Part shown: positions 40,177-48,415 of the stretch, one piece after another
Layout: each line of letters begins with the position of its first letter
How positions within the stretch are numbered: the first letter of the stretch is position 1
NCBI RefSeq assembly: GCF_052065355.1
Contig: NZ_JBQHUF010000005.1
Span: 62,001 to 126,000 of the forward strand
DNA: 64,000 bases
DNA from: Flavonifractor sp052065355
GTDB lineage: Bacteria; Bacillota; Clostridia; Oscillospirales; Oscillospiraceae
Direction of reading: 5' to 3'
Program-made: the position numbers and the translations under genes
The notes under the pieces: model-generated
What the model saw: only the letters and a program-made list of their open reading frames with translations
The model's database searches: none
What the model was told of the DNA's origin: nothing

Positions 40177-40740
40177 ATGCAGTTTGAACAAGCCCTCATT
40201 GAACACGCAGCCCTCACCCTGGCGGGTTTGAAGCCCGCTTCCCTGTTCCGCTTTCTCCCCCGGGACGAAAGCAGGTTCATTCCCTGCTTTCTGGCCTGCC
40301 GGGAGGAACTGGCTCGGCGGGGACTGCGGCTCACCATTCTGAAAGGCTGCCGAAAGACGGGCTCCTATCTGATCTGCCTCTACCGGGAGCGGGATCTGAC
40401 CGCGCTGCTGGACCGGGCAGAGTACCGGCAGTTCCTCTATTCCATGGGCTACCGCCCCTGGGACGGAGTGCAGGGCTGCCTGCGGCAGCTGGCGGTGCGG
40501 CTGTGCCTGGAGGAGGAGTTTCCTCACGAGATCGGCGTCTTCCTGGGCTATCCCCTGGAGGATGTGAAGGGTTTCATTACCCACGGCGGCAGGAATTACA
40601 CCTGCTGCGGCTGCTGGAAGTGCTACGGGGACCCGGAGCGGGCCCAACGGCAGTTCCGGCGCTACCGCCGGTGCACCGATCTGTACCGCCGCCGCTACGC
40701 CCAGGGGGCTACCCTGAGGCAGCTCACCGTGGCTGCCTGA
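40177..40740 (+). CDS. DUF3793 family protein
   Basis: 187 residues. The family hallmark PHEIGVFLGYPLEDVKGFI is at about 121-139, followed by a Cys-rich CCGCWKCY segment (about 148-155). Function unknown. DUF3793 genes commonly sit with flavodoxin and iron-uptake genes in clostridia, and here a flavodoxin follows 29 bp later. Iron-dependent control by the DtxR boxes is inferred. Confidence 0.9.
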   Translation: MQFEQALIEHAALTLAGLKPASLFRFLPRDESRFIPCFLACREELARRGLRLTILKGCRKTGSYLICLYRERDLTALLDRAEYRQFLYSMGYRPWDGVQGCLRQLAVRLCLEEEFPHEIGVFLGYPLEDVKGFITHGGRNYTCCGCWKCYGDPERAQRQFRRYRRCTDLYRRRYAQGATLRQLTVAA

Positions 40741-40769
40741 ATTCTCTTATACGAAAGGAAGGAATACAC

Positions 40770-41195
40770 ATGAGCAAGATCGCGATCGTCTATTGGAGCG
40801 GCACCGGGAACACTGAGGCCATGGCCAACCTGGTGGCTGAGGGCGTGACCGCCGCCGGCGGGCAGGCGGACCTGCTGACTCCCGAGCTGTTCGATGCCAG
40901 ACAGGTAGGCAATTACACCGCCTTTGCCTTCGGCTGTCCCTCCATGGGGGCAGAGCAGCTGGAAGAGGCAGAGTTCGAGCCCATGTTTACCGCCGTCAAG
41001 CCCAGTCTGGCAGGCAAGACCATCGGTCTGTTCGGCTCCTACGGCTGGGGAGACGGCGAATGGATGCGCACCTGGGCGGCCGACTGTGAGGAGGCCGGGT
41101 GTAACCTGGCCGACGAGCCAGTGATTGCCTGCGGGGCTCCTGAGGGGGACGCCGCCGACGCCTGCCGCGCCCTGGGCCGCACGCTGGCCGGCTGA
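40770..41195 (+). CDS. Flavodoxin
   Basis: 141 residues. FMN phosphate loop WSGTGNTEAMA (about 9-19), FGCPSMGAEQLEE and the GLFGSYGWGDG isoalloxazine loop. A low-potential electron carrier that replaces ferredoxin under iron shortage, fitting the metal-repressor boxes upstream. Ribosome site GGAAGGA before ATG at 40770. Confidence 0.93.
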   Translation: MSKIAIVYWSGTGNTEAMANLVAEGVTAAGGQADLLTPELFDARQVGNYTAFAFGCPSMGAEQLEEAEFEPMFTAVKPSLAGKTIGLFGSYGWGDGEWMRTWAADCEEAGCNLADEPVIACGAPEGDAADACRALGRTLAG

Positions 41196-41205
41196 ATCCA
41201 CATAT

Positions 41206-41235
41206 AAAAAAAGGACGCTTCCGCGTCCTTTTTTT
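41206..41235. terminator. Bidirectional terminator between flavodoxin and DtxR gene
   Basis: Perfect 13-bp stem AAAAAAAGGACGC / GCGTCCTTTTTTT with loop TTCC; T7 on both strands. The regulator stop codon lies in it. Confidence 0.94.
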
Positions 41236-41611
41236 ATGCCTCAGGCATGCCGCCCATGGCATGCTCTTTAATCTTTTGAAAGGTCTCCTCACTGAGGTCG
41301 TGCTCGATCTTGCAGGCGTCCGCCGCCGCCACCTCCGGGCTCACCCCCAGATGAATGAAAAACCGGGTGAGCAGCTTGTGCCGCTCGTAGATCCGGCGGG
41401 CGATCTCCTCACCGGCGGGCAACAGGGAGATGAAGCCCTCCTTGTCCATCTCGATATAGCCGCTCTCCCGCAGCTTCTTCATGGCCACACTGACGCTGGG
41501 CTTGGAAAAATGCAGGTGATTGGCGATATCAATGGACCGCACCAGACCCTGTGTCTCATGCAGGCTGAGGATGGTCTCCAGATAATTTTCAGCGGATTCG
41601 TAAATATTCAT
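41234..41611 (-). CDS. DtxR-family metal-dependent repressor
   Basis: 125 residues: winged HTH (SIDIANHLHFSKPSVSVAMKKL) and dimer/metal-binding domain (ERHKLLTRFFIHLGVSPEVAAADACKIEHDLSEETFQKIKEH) with the metal ligands expected of MntR/IdeR-type proteins; no SH3 domain. Candidate regulator of the two boxes at 40108-40160. Whether it senses iron or manganese is not decided by the sequence. Confidence 0.9.
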   Translation of the reverse strand: MNIYESAENYLETILSLHETQGLVRSIDIANHLHFSKPSVSVAMKKLRESGYIEMDKEGFISLLPAGEEIARRIYERHKLLTRFFIHLGVSPEVAAADACKIEHDLSEETFQKIKEHAMGGMPEA

Positions 41612-41647
41612 GGCGCAGATCCTTTCCAGCAGGGGTCCTTTTCTTAC

Positions 41648-41676
41648 AGTTTAACACAATTCAGCCCTGTTGACAA
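41648..41676 (-). promoter_or_regulatory. Promoter of the DtxR-family gene
   Basis: Minus strand TTGTCA (41671-41676), 17-bp spacer, TAAACT (41648-41653), beginning inside the 3' end of the PAP2 gene. Confidence 0.75.
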
Positions 41677-42230
41677 GGCGGCTCCAGCCGCCGCCAGGCG
41701 GGCACCTGACGCCACAGCAGGCAGGCCAGCCAGCCGCACAGCAGGCCCACCGCCATGCCCGCCAGCACGTCGGTGGGGAAATGGACCCCCACATACAGCC
41801 GGGAGAAGCCCATCAGGGCGGCCAGCACCACGCCGGTCACCTTCATCCACCGCCGGGGCAGCGTGCGGCACCAGGCGGAGGCGGCGGCAAAGGCCGCGCA
41901 GGTATGGCCCGACGGGAAGGAATTGGGGTCGTGCTCTGCCACCAGGGGCACCAGACCCTCCACCGTCAGCCAGGGCCGGGTGCGTCCCACCAGGTGCTTG
42001 AGGGCCACATTGGTACACAAAAGGCCCAGCAGCATGGCCAGCAGGCTGGCCAGTCCCGCCTTGCGGGTCTTGCGGAAGCAGAGCATCAGCACAGAGACCG
42101 CGATCCACAGCATGCCTGCGTCTCCCAGCTTGGTATATACCTGAAACAGTCCGTTCAGCACCGTGCAGCGCAGGAATTCCTGGATCCACAGCAGCACGCC
42201 GCCGTCTATATTCAGCAGCCATTCCGGCAT
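41661..42230 (-). CDS. PAP2-family membrane phosphatase
   Basis: 189 residues, about five helices. The three phosphatase motifs are complete: KHLVGRTRP, PSGHT and SRLYVGVHFPTD. Likely acts on a lipid pyrophosphate such as undecaprenyl diphosphate (BcrC-like) or phosphatidylglycerophosphate. Ribosome site AGGAGGA before ATG. It begins about 24 bp after the terminator that closes the DUF4330 gene, so it may depend on read-through. Confidence 0.9.
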   Translation of the reverse strand: MPEWLLNIDGGVLLWIQEFLRCTVLNGLFQVYTKLGDAGMLWIAVSVLMLCFRKTRKAGLASLLAMLLGLLCTNVALKHLVGRTRPWLTVEGLVPLVAEHDPNSFPSGHTCAAFAAASAWCRTLPRRWMKVTGVVLAALMGFSRLYVGVHFPTDVLAGMAVGLLCGWLACLLWRQVPAWRRLEPPCQQG

Positions 42231-42246
42231 AATCGTTCCTCCTGAA

Positions 42247-42280
42247 AAAAATCAGGGGCGGCGGGTAACCCGCCGCCCCT
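42247..42280 (-). terminator. Terminator after the DUF4330 gene
   Basis: 12-bp stem AGGGGCGGCGGG / CCCGCCGCCCCT with loop TAA, followed on the minus strand by GATTTTTTT. Confidence 0.88.
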
Positions 42281-42296
42281 TTTTCTCTGATATGAT

Positions 42297-42818
42297 TTAG
42301 CCTTCCGCGCCGTCATCCCATTCGCAGGCGATGATGGTGCCGGTGGCCATCTCGAACCGGTCGGTCTTGACGATATGGCTCTTACCGATGCGGACTTCCT
42401 GAGTGCCGATCTCCGTGGTGATGGGGTTGACCACGTTGCACTCGATGGTAAAGGTCAGGTCCAGCAGGTTCTTGTCAGTGGATACCAGCAGCATGTCCCC
42501 GCTGGCACTGACGGTGGCATTGGTGGTGTGCGGCTCAGCCTCCACCGCCACTACCTGGCCGTCCAGCATCTCACCGGAAGCCATCAGGGTGGCGTCTCCC
42601 GCGTCCACATATTGCTTCACATTCTCATAGACCTCCGGCCGGACACTCTCCACAAGCACCTGATAGGTCACATGGGTGGTCTTGGGGTTGACGGCCACCG
42701 TGCCGTTGGGGCCCAGGAACTTGACGCCCAGCACCGCCGCGGCGATGATGATCACCAGGATCACCAGCAGGTCCACGATGTTGATTTTTCCAAAGAGTCT
42801 GCCCTTTTCGTCTATCAT
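42297..42818 (-). CDS. DUF4330 family membrane-anchored protein
   Basis: 173 residues: MIDEKGRLFGKINIVDLLVI, one N-terminal helix (VDLLVILVIIIAAAVLGVKFL) and an exported beta-rich domain, the standard DUF4330 layout. Such genes accompany polysaccharide or teichoic-type export genes; here the GT4-CsaB gene is divergent from it. Function unknown. Confidence 0.85.
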   Translation of the reverse strand: MIDEKGRLFGKINIVDLLVILVIIIAAAVLGVKFLGPNGTVAVNPKTTHVTYQVLVESVRPEVYENVKQYVDAGDATLMASGEMLDGQVVAVEAEPHTTNATVSASGDMLLVSTDKNLLDLTFTIECNVVNPITTEIGTQEVRIGKSHIVKTDRFEMATGTIIACEWDDGAEG

Positions 42819-42857
42819 CTTTTATAGCCTCCGAGGTTGTAAATTGACATAATCATT

Positions 42858-42906
42858 GGTACAATGGTACTCAGGTATTGTACCATAACTCCCCACGGCC
42901 CGACAA
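42858..42906. promoter_or_regulatory. Divergent control region with dyad
   Basis: Inverted repeat GGTACAAT-N11-ATTGTACC (42858-42884). On the minus strand TTGTCG (42901-42906), 18 bp, TACAAT (42877-42882) forms a DUF4330 promoter overlapping the dyad. On the plus strand TTGACA at 42844-42849 has no clear -10. Confidence 0.5.
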
Positions 42907-42932
42907 GTACTTTCTTCGGAGGTTTCCGTTTT

Positions 42933-45155
42933 ATGAAGGTCATCCACCTGATTTCCGGCGGCGACAGCGGCGGGGCCAAGACCCACGTCCACATGCTGCT
43001 TCAGAATTTATCCCGCACCATCGACGTAACCATGGTGTGTTTTATGGAGGGGCCATTTGCCCAGGAGGCCCGGGAACTGGGCATCCACACGGTGGTTCTC
43101 CCCGGCCATAACCTGCTGCGCACCTTCCATACCCTGAAAAACATGGTGCTGGAGGGCGGCTATCAGATCATCCACTGCCACGGCGCCCGGGGCAACATGA
43201 TGGGCGCGCTGCTGCGGAAGGCCACCGGCTTGCCCGTGGTCACCACCGTCCACTCCGACTACCGGCTGGACTATCTGGGCCGGCCCTTCTCCCGCATCAC
43301 TTACGGCACCATCAACACCATCGCCCTGCGACTGCTGGACTACCGCATCGGTGTGTCCGACGCCATGACCGACCTGCTGATCTCCCGGAAATTCGACCCG
43401 GACAAGCTGTTCACCATCTATAACGGCCTGGACTTCACTCCCCGCACCCCCGCCATGACCCGGGAAGAATACTGGAAGAGCGTGGGGCTGCAGGCCGACG
43501 AAAACAGCGTTGTGGTGGGCATCGCCGCCCGGCTCAACCCGGTGAAGGACATCGCCACCCTGGTGCGGGGCTTTGCCCTGGCCCATGAGACCTGCCCCAA
43601 CCTGCGGCTGCTCATTGCCGGCGACGGCGAGCAGATGGATATGCTGAAGGGGCTGGCAAAGGAGCTGGGCGTGGAAAATCAGGTCTGCTTCGCCGGCTGG
43701 GTCAGCGATACCGACAGTTTCTACAACGCGCTGGATGTCAACACCCTCACCTCCCTGTCCGAGACCTTCCCCTACTCCCTCACTGAGGGCGCCCGGGCCG
43801 GGCTGCCTACGGTAGCCAGTCGGGTGGGCGGCGTGCCCTACCTCATTGAGCACGGGGTCCACGGCTTCCTCTTTGAGGCGGGAGACGCCAAGGCTCTGGC
43901 CCATCACCTGACCGCCCTGGCCCAGGACCCGGAGCTGCGCCGCCACATGGGGCAGCGGCTCTACCAGCGGGCACAGCAGGACTACTCCCTGGAGAGCACC
44001 CTCCAGCGGCAGCTGTCCATTTACGAGGCCATTCTCCGCCGCCAGGCCCGGAAAACGGGCAAGCGGGACGGCGCCCTGGTGTGCGGCGCTTACGGACGTG
44101 GCAACGCCGGTGACGACGCCATTCTGGAGGCTATCGTTACTGAGCTGCGGCAGGTGGACCCCGACCTGCCGGTGTGGGTCCTCTCCCGCAACCCGGAGGA
44201 TACCCGGCTCACCTATCGGGTCAACTCCATCTACACCTTCGCCTTTCCCAAGTTCCTGTGGCGGATGCGCAAGACCCGCCTGTATATCAACGGCGGCGGG
44301 TCCCTGATGCAGGACGTCACCAGCCACCGCTCCCTGTGGTTCTATCTGTTCACCATCTCCTGGGCCAAAAAGCTGGGCAACAAGGTGATGATGTACGGCT
44401 GCGGCATCGGGCCCATCACCTCCCCCGCCAACCGGCGCCGGGCCTCCCGGGTGCTTCAGAAGAGCGTGGACGCCATCACCCTGCGGGACACCCACTCCAA
44501 GGACGAGCTGGACGATATGGGCGTCACCAAGCCGGAGATCATTCTCTCCGCCGACCCCACCGTCATTCTGCCCCGGGCTCCGGAGCAGGCCATCGACGGC
44601 ATTCTGGAGAGCCAGGGCATCGACCCCAAGGGCAAGTATATCGGCTTTGCCCTGCGGCCCTGGCCGGGCTTTGAGGAGAAGGCCAAGGTCTTTGCCGCCG
44701 CGGCGGACTACGCCTATGAGCAGTATGGCCTGACCCCCATCTTTTTACCCATCGAGCGGCGGCTGGATGTGGCAGCTGCCCGGGCCGCCGCCCAGTATAT
44801 GAAGGCTCCCCATTATATCCTCAGCGAGACCGGCAGCTCCAGCCACACCATCGGTCTGTTCGCCCGGATGCAGGCGGTGGTCTCTATGCGCCTCCACGCC
44901 CTGGTGTTCTCCGCCGGGCAGGGAGTACCCCTGGTGGGTGTGGTATACGATCAGAAGATCAGCTCCTTCCTGTCCTACATCGGCCAGGATCTGTACACCG
45001 ACCTGAGCCAGGTGACCGCGGAGAGCCTGAAGGGCTATATCGACGCCGCCTGCAAGCGCATCGGAGACACAGAGTTCCTGTCCGGCGGCGTGGAGCGGCT
45101 GCGGCAGGTGGAACAGCGCAACAGCGAGACCGCCCGCAAACTGCTGGAGAGGTGA
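42933..45155 (+). CDS. Fusion of GT4 glycosyltransferase and CsaB polysaccharide pyruvyl transferase
   Basis: 740 residues. Residues 1 to about 375 are a GT4-type glycosyltransferase (LISGGDSGGAKTHVHML, IIHCHGARGN, GIAARLNPVKDI, LTSLSETFPYSLTEGA). Residues about 384-740 are a CsaB/pyruvyl transferase (GAYGRGNAGDDAILEAI, NGGGSLMQD, SMRLHALVFSA). CsaB adds ketal pyruvate to the secondary wall polymer that SLH domains bind, so this gene supplies the anchor for the SLH proteins at 12.7 and 16.8 kb. Start ATG at 42933 follows GGAGG. The two activities are usually separate genes. Confidence 0.92.
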   Translation: MKVIHLISGGDSGGAKTHVHMLLQNLSRTIDVTMVCFMEGPFAQEARELGIHTVVLPGHNLLRTFHTLKNMVLEGGYQIIHCHGARGNMMGALLRKATGLPVVTTVHSDYRLDYLGRPFSRITYGTINTIALRLLDYRIGVSDAMTDLLISRKFDPDKLFTIYNGLDFTPRTPAMTREEYWKSVGLQADENSVVVGIAARLNPVKDIATLVRGFALAHETCPNLRLLIAGDGEQMDMLKGLAKELGVENQVCFAGWVSDTDSFYNALDVNTLTSLSETFPYSLTEGARAGLPTVASRVGGVPYLIEHGVHGFLFEAGDAKALAHHLTALAQDPELRRHMGQRLYQRAQQDYSLESTLQRQLSIYEAILRRQARKTGKRDGALVCGAYGRGNAGDDAILEAIVTELRQVDPDLPVWVLSRNPEDTRLTYRVNSIYTFAFPKFLWRMRKTRLYINGGGSLMQDVTSHRSLWFYLFTISWAKKLGNKVMMYGCGIGPITSPANRRRASRVLQKSVDAITLRDTHSKDELDDMGVTKPEIILSADPTVILPRAPEQAIDGILESQGIDPKGKYIGFALRPWPGFEEKAKVFAAAADYAYEQYGLTPIFLPIERRLDVAAARAAAQYMKAPHYILSETGSSSHTIGLFARMQAVVSMRLHALVFSAGQGVPLVGVVYDQKISSFLSYIGQDLYTDLSQVTAESLKGYIDAACKRIGDTEFLSGGVERLRQVEQRNSETARKLLER

Positions 45156-45162
45156 GGCGCCC

Positions 45163-46239
45163 GTGAATCAGATCCTTTGCCTCTCCCCTTCTCCCTGGCG
45201 GAGCATCCCCACCCGCACCCAGCAGCTGATGACCCGGTTGAAGGACGCCAAGCTGCTCTATTTTGAGCCGCCGGGCAAGCACTGGAAGAAGCCGGGCCGG
45301 GAAATGCGGCCGGGGCTCACTGTCTACACCCTCCCGCCGGTACTGGAAGCGGAGGAGCGCCACCAGCTCCTCTTCCGCCGCCACTATCGCAAGCTGGCCA
45401 GCCACATCCAGCGGCAGATGGACCGCCACCGGTTCCGGGAGCCTCTGATCTGGTGCACCTCTCCGGAGCACGTCCACCTGCTGGAATACCTGCCCCACAA
45501 GGGGATCGTATATGACTGCGACCGGGACTGGCCCGACTATCCCCCTGAGTGGGAGAGCGATCTGGCTCTGGCCTCCGACGTGATCTTCGCCGCCTCCCCG
45601 GGGCTGGTGGACCACCTCTCTCCCTGCAACGACAACATCGCCCTGCTGCCCAACGGGGTCAATCACCAGATGTTCACCCGGCCGGAGGGGGAATGTCCGC
45701 CGGAGCTGGTCCGGATACCCGGGCCGGTGCTGGGCTACTGCGGCGTGGTGTGGGAGGACCTGGAGCTTGGCCCGGTGGCCGAGGCTGCCCAGGCCCTGCC
45801 TGACTGCACCTTCGTCTTTCTGGGCCGTGTGGAGGACAGCCTGATGGCACGCCGGCTGGAGCGGTTCCCCAATGTCCTGTTCCTGGGCCGCCGGGCCCCG
45901 GTGGAGGTACCCGATTACCTGGCCCGGTTCGATGTGTGCCTCAATCTCCGCCGCCGGTCGGAACGGTATGACGACATCGTCCCCACCCGAATCTACGAAT
46001 ACCTGTCCTCCGGCAAGCCCATCGTGTCCATGTTCTACCCCGAGCAGGTAGAGCATTTCCCCGACGTGGTGTACGGTGCCCACTCCCCTGAGGAGTTCGC
46101 CCGGCTGTGCCGCCGTGCCCTCACCGAGACCGGCGACTGGGCCCGGCTCCGCCGCCAGGAGCACGGCGCCGGCGCCGCCTGGTCCGTGCGGGCCGAGCAG
46201 GTCCAGCGCATCCTCACCGCCATCGGCCTGTACCATTGA
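45163..46239 (+). CDS. Glycosyltransferase of the teichuronic/TuaH-like type
   Basis: 358 residues. GT-B style: N-terminal LCLSPSPWRSIPTRTQQLM, IVYDCDRDWPDY, FAASPGLVDHL and LLPNGVNHQMF, then C-terminal LGYCGVVWEDLE and PTRIYEYLSSGKPIVSM, the nucleotide-sugar region. GTG start 7 bp after the GT4-CsaB stop. Probably makes the same wall polymer. Sugar specificity unknown. Confidence 0.85.
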   Translation: MNQILCLSPSPWRSIPTRTQQLMTRLKDAKLLYFEPPGKHWKKPGREMRPGLTVYTLPPVLEAEERHQLLFRRHYRKLASHIQRQMDRHRFREPLIWCTSPEHVHLLEYLPHKGIVYDCDRDWPDYPPEWESDLALASDVIFAASPGLVDHLSPCNDNIALLPNGVNHQMFTRPEGECPPELVRIPGPVLGYCGVVWEDLELGPVAEAAQALPDCTFVFLGRVEDSLMARRLERFPNVLFLGRRAPVEVPDYLARFDVCLNLRRRSERYDDIVPTRIYEYLSSGKPIVSMFYPEQVEHFPDVVYGAHSPEEFARLCRRALTETGDWARLRRQEHGAGAAWSVRAEQVQRILTAIGLYH

Positions 46240-46253
46240 CCGTCATATCCCCG

Positions 46254-46289
46254 CCCCTGGCCCCGTAAGATGGGCCGGGGGTGTTTTTT
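46254..46289 (+). terminator. Hairpin between glycosyltransferase and PiT gene
   Basis: Stem CCCC(T)GGCCC / GGGCCGGGG with an 8-base loop and then T6, directly followed by the PiT start codon. It can end the glycosyltransferase transcript and also hides the only G-rich ribosome site of the next gene. Confidence 0.75.
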
Positions 46290-47282
46290 ATGCTGACCGA
46301 ACTGTTTTCCGACCCGGTGGCCGCCCTGATCTGTGCTCTGGTACTGGCGGTGGCGGTGGTGAACGGCTGGACCGATGCGCCCAACGCCATCGCCACGGCA
46401 GTGTGTACCGGAGCGCTCTCCTTCCGCAGGGCGGTGGGGCTGGCCGCGCTGTGCAACCTGCTGGGGCTGGTGTGCGTCACGGCGGTCAATTCCTCGGTGG
46501 CGGAGACCTTGTTCACCATCGCCGAATTCGGCACCCATACCCAGGCCGCCCGCTCGGCGCTGTGCGCCGGACTATGCGCTGTGGTGCTGTGGGCCACCGC
46601 CGCCTGGCGGTTCGGCATCCCCACCAGCGAGAGCCACGCTCTGGCTGCCGCCGTCACTGGCGCCGCCCTGGCTTTGCCCGGCGGCACGGTGCACGCCGGA
46701 CCCTGGGGAAAGATCCTGCTGGGCCTTGTGCTGTCGGTGGGGCTGGGCTGGTTCCTGGGACGACTGTGCACCCTCGTGCTGAACATACTCCGCTTCTCCC
46801 CCGCCCTCTGCCGCCGGGGACAGGTGGGGGGCGCGGCCGCTATGGCCTTCCTTCACGGTGCCCAGGACGGCCAAAAATGCCTGGGCATCCTGCTGCTGGG
46901 CCTGTCCCTGGCAGGGGATGGCCCGACGGGATCCACCTTTTCCGTCCCACTGGAAGCGGCTCTGCTGTGCGCCGCCTTCATGGCGGCGGGCACCGCCCTG
47001 GGAGGCCGGAAGATCATCGACACCGTGGGACGGGAGATGGTGTGTCTGGAGCCCCGGCAGGGCCTGGCCGCCGACCTGGGTGGCGGCGCCTGCCTGCTGC
47101 TCTGCACCCTGCTGGGCCTGCCGGTGAGCACCACCCACGCAAAAACCGCCGCCATTCTGGGGGCTGGCTCCAGAACCAACCGTCGGGTAGCCGGGCAGAT
47201 CGCCCTCACCTGGCTGTTCACCTTCCCCGGCTGCGGTCTTTTGGGCTTTTTCCTGGCAAGACTCTTTCTCTTTGGGCCGTGA
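46290..47282 (+). CDS. PiT-family inorganic phosphate transporter
   Basis: 330 residues, about ten helices. Signature motifs of both repeats: NGWTDAPNAIATAV near the N-terminus, GIPTSESHALAAAV, AAMAFLHGAQDGQK and the C-terminal GLPVSTTHAKTAAILG. Symports phosphate with protons or sodium. ATG at 46290 is one base past the T-run of the upstream hairpin; GTG at 46281 is an alternative start. Confidence 0.9.
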   Translation: MLTELFSDPVAALICALVLAVAVVNGWTDAPNAIATAVCTGALSFRRAVGLAALCNLLGLVCVTAVNSSVAETLFTIAEFGTHTQAARSALCAGLCAVVLWATAAWRFGIPTSESHALAAAVTGAALALPGGTVHAGPWGKILLGLVLSVGLGWFLGRLCTLVLNILRFSPALCRRGQVGGAAAMAFLHGAQDGQKCLGILLLGLSLAGDGPTGSTFSVPLEAALLCAAFMAAGTALGGRKIIDTVGREMVCLEPRQGLAADLGGGACLLLCTLLGLPVSTTHAKTAAILGAGSRTNRRVAGQIALTWLFTFPGCGLLGFFLARLFLFGP

Positions 47283-47341
47283 TGTGGTATACTGCCTTCC
47301 GTGCGAAATCCCCATTTTGGGACAGGAGGCGACCCTTTCTC

Positions 47342-47992
47342 ATGTATCATACCGCTATTTTCGATCTGGACGGCACCCTGCTGGATACCCTGCAGGATCT
47401 GGCCGACAGTACCAATTACGCCCTGGCCCTCCACCAGATGCCCACCCGCACGGTGGAGGAGGTGCGCCGCTTCGTAGGCAACGGCGTTGGTCTGCTCATT
47501 CACCGGGCGGTACCTGAGGGCACGGACGAGGCGCTGGAAAATCAGGTACTGGCCGACTTCCGGGCCCACTACCTCATCAATATGGAGCACAAGACTGCCC
47601 CCTACCCCGGTGTGCTGGAGCTGCTGGACCGGCTGCGGGCGGCGGGTGTCCGGACGGCAGTGGTGTCCAACAAGTTCGACGGAGCAGTAAAGGGCCTGTG
47701 CCAGGCCTACTTCGGTGACCGGGTAGAGGTCGCCATCGGAGAGTCCCAGGGCGTGGCGCGCAAGCCCGCCCCCGACACTGTGTTCCGTGCGCTGGCCGAG
47801 CTGGGAGTTTCCCCTGAGGGCGCGGTATATATCGGCGACTCCGACGTGGACATCCAGACCGCCCACAATTCCGGGCTGCCCTGCATCTCGGTCAGCTGGG
47901 GCTTCCGGGACGAGGCCTTCCTCACCGAGCATGGAGCCACCACCATCGCGGCCACCCGGGAGGAACTGGCTAAACTGCTGCTGAACAAATGA
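47342..47992 (+). CDS. HAD-family phosphatase (Gph-like)
   Basis: 216 residues. HAD motifs in order: FDLDGTLLDT (nucleophile Asp), VVSNK, RKPAPD (motif III Lys) and YIGDSDVDIQTA (motif IV). Cap type and length match phosphoglycolate phosphatase or pyrophosphatase PpaX; substrate unproven. AGGAGG lies upstream of ATG at 47342. Closed by a terminator. Confidence 0.9.
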   Translation: MYHTAIFDLDGTLLDTLQDLADSTNYALALHQMPTRTVEEVRRFVGNGVGLLIHRAVPEGTDEALENQVLADFRAHYLINMEHKTAPYPGVLELLDRLRAAGVRTAVVSNKFDGAVKGLCQAYFGDRVEVAIGESQGVARKPAPDTVFRALAELGVSPEGAVYIGDSDVDIQTAHNSGLPCISVSWGFRDEAFLTEHGATTIAATREELAKLLLNK

Positions 47993-47998
47993 CAGAAA

Positions 47999-48030
47999 AC
48001 CGGACCGGCACTTTGCCGGTCCGGTTTTTT
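47999..48030 (+). terminator. Terminator after the HAD phosphatase
   Basis: 12-bp stem ACCGGACCGGCA / TGCCGGTCCGGT with loop CTT, then T6; it abuts the PadR promoter. Confidence 0.93.
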
Positions 48031-48031
48031 C

Positions 48032-48060
48032 TTGACAATATCGAGGTACGATATTACAAT
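48032..48060 (+). promoter_or_regulatory. Promoter of the PadR operon
   Basis: TTGACA (48032-48037), 17-bp spacer, TACAAT (48055-48060). The spacer itself is an operator. Confidence 0.92.
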
Positions 48061-48089
48061 ATCCATAGACGATATCGCGTCTCGATATC
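48038..48089. promoter_or_regulatory. Two PadR operators
   Basis: ATATCG-N5-CGATAT fills the promoter spacer (48038-48054) and GATATCG-N5-CGATATC follows at 48071-48089. Binding would block polymerase, implying autorepression by the PadR protein. Confidence 0.82.
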
Positions 48090-48103
48090 AGGAGGTGAGG
48101 AAG

Positions 48104-48415
48104 ATGGGCCGCAAGACCCTGGAGCTGCTGACAGAGTCTATGTTTTACGTGCTGATGTCCCTGCTGAAGGAGGATCGGTGCGGTACCGAGATGGCCGACT
48201 GGGTACAGGCGCGCACCAAAGGCCGGGTCCGCCTGGGCCCCGGCACCTTGTATACCATTTTGGCCAAGTTTCAGGAGGAAGCTCTCATTCAGGAGATCGC
48301 GGTGGACGGCCGGCGGCGGACCTACACCCTGACGGAGGAGGGCCGCAGGCGTTATCTGGAAGAGGTGGCCCGGCTGAGGGCCTGCCTGAATGACGCGGAG
48401 GAGGAAGCGCCATGA
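48104..48415 (+). CDS. PadR-family transcriptional regulator
   Basis: 103 residues: the winged HTH typical of PadR (LTESMFYVLMSLLKEDRCGTEMADWV, LGPGTLYTILAKFQEEALIQE, RTYTLTEEGRRRYLEE). Start ATG at 48104 follows AGGAGG. Overlaps the DUF2812 gene by 4 bp. PadR-DUF2812 pairs are frequent in Firmicutes; the inducing signal is unknown. Confidence 0.93.
   Translation: MGRKTLELLTESMFYVLMSLLKEDRCGTEMADWVQARTKGRVRLGPGTLYTILAKFQEEALIQEIAVDGRRRTYTLTEEGRRRYLEEVARLRACLNDAEEEAP

Noticed and set aside
46076..47341. Long N-terminal extension joining the HAD phosphatase frame across the PiT gene
   Set aside because: It is out of frame with two real genes and low in recognisable sequence; HAD proteins begin at the FDLDGT motif close to ATG 47342.
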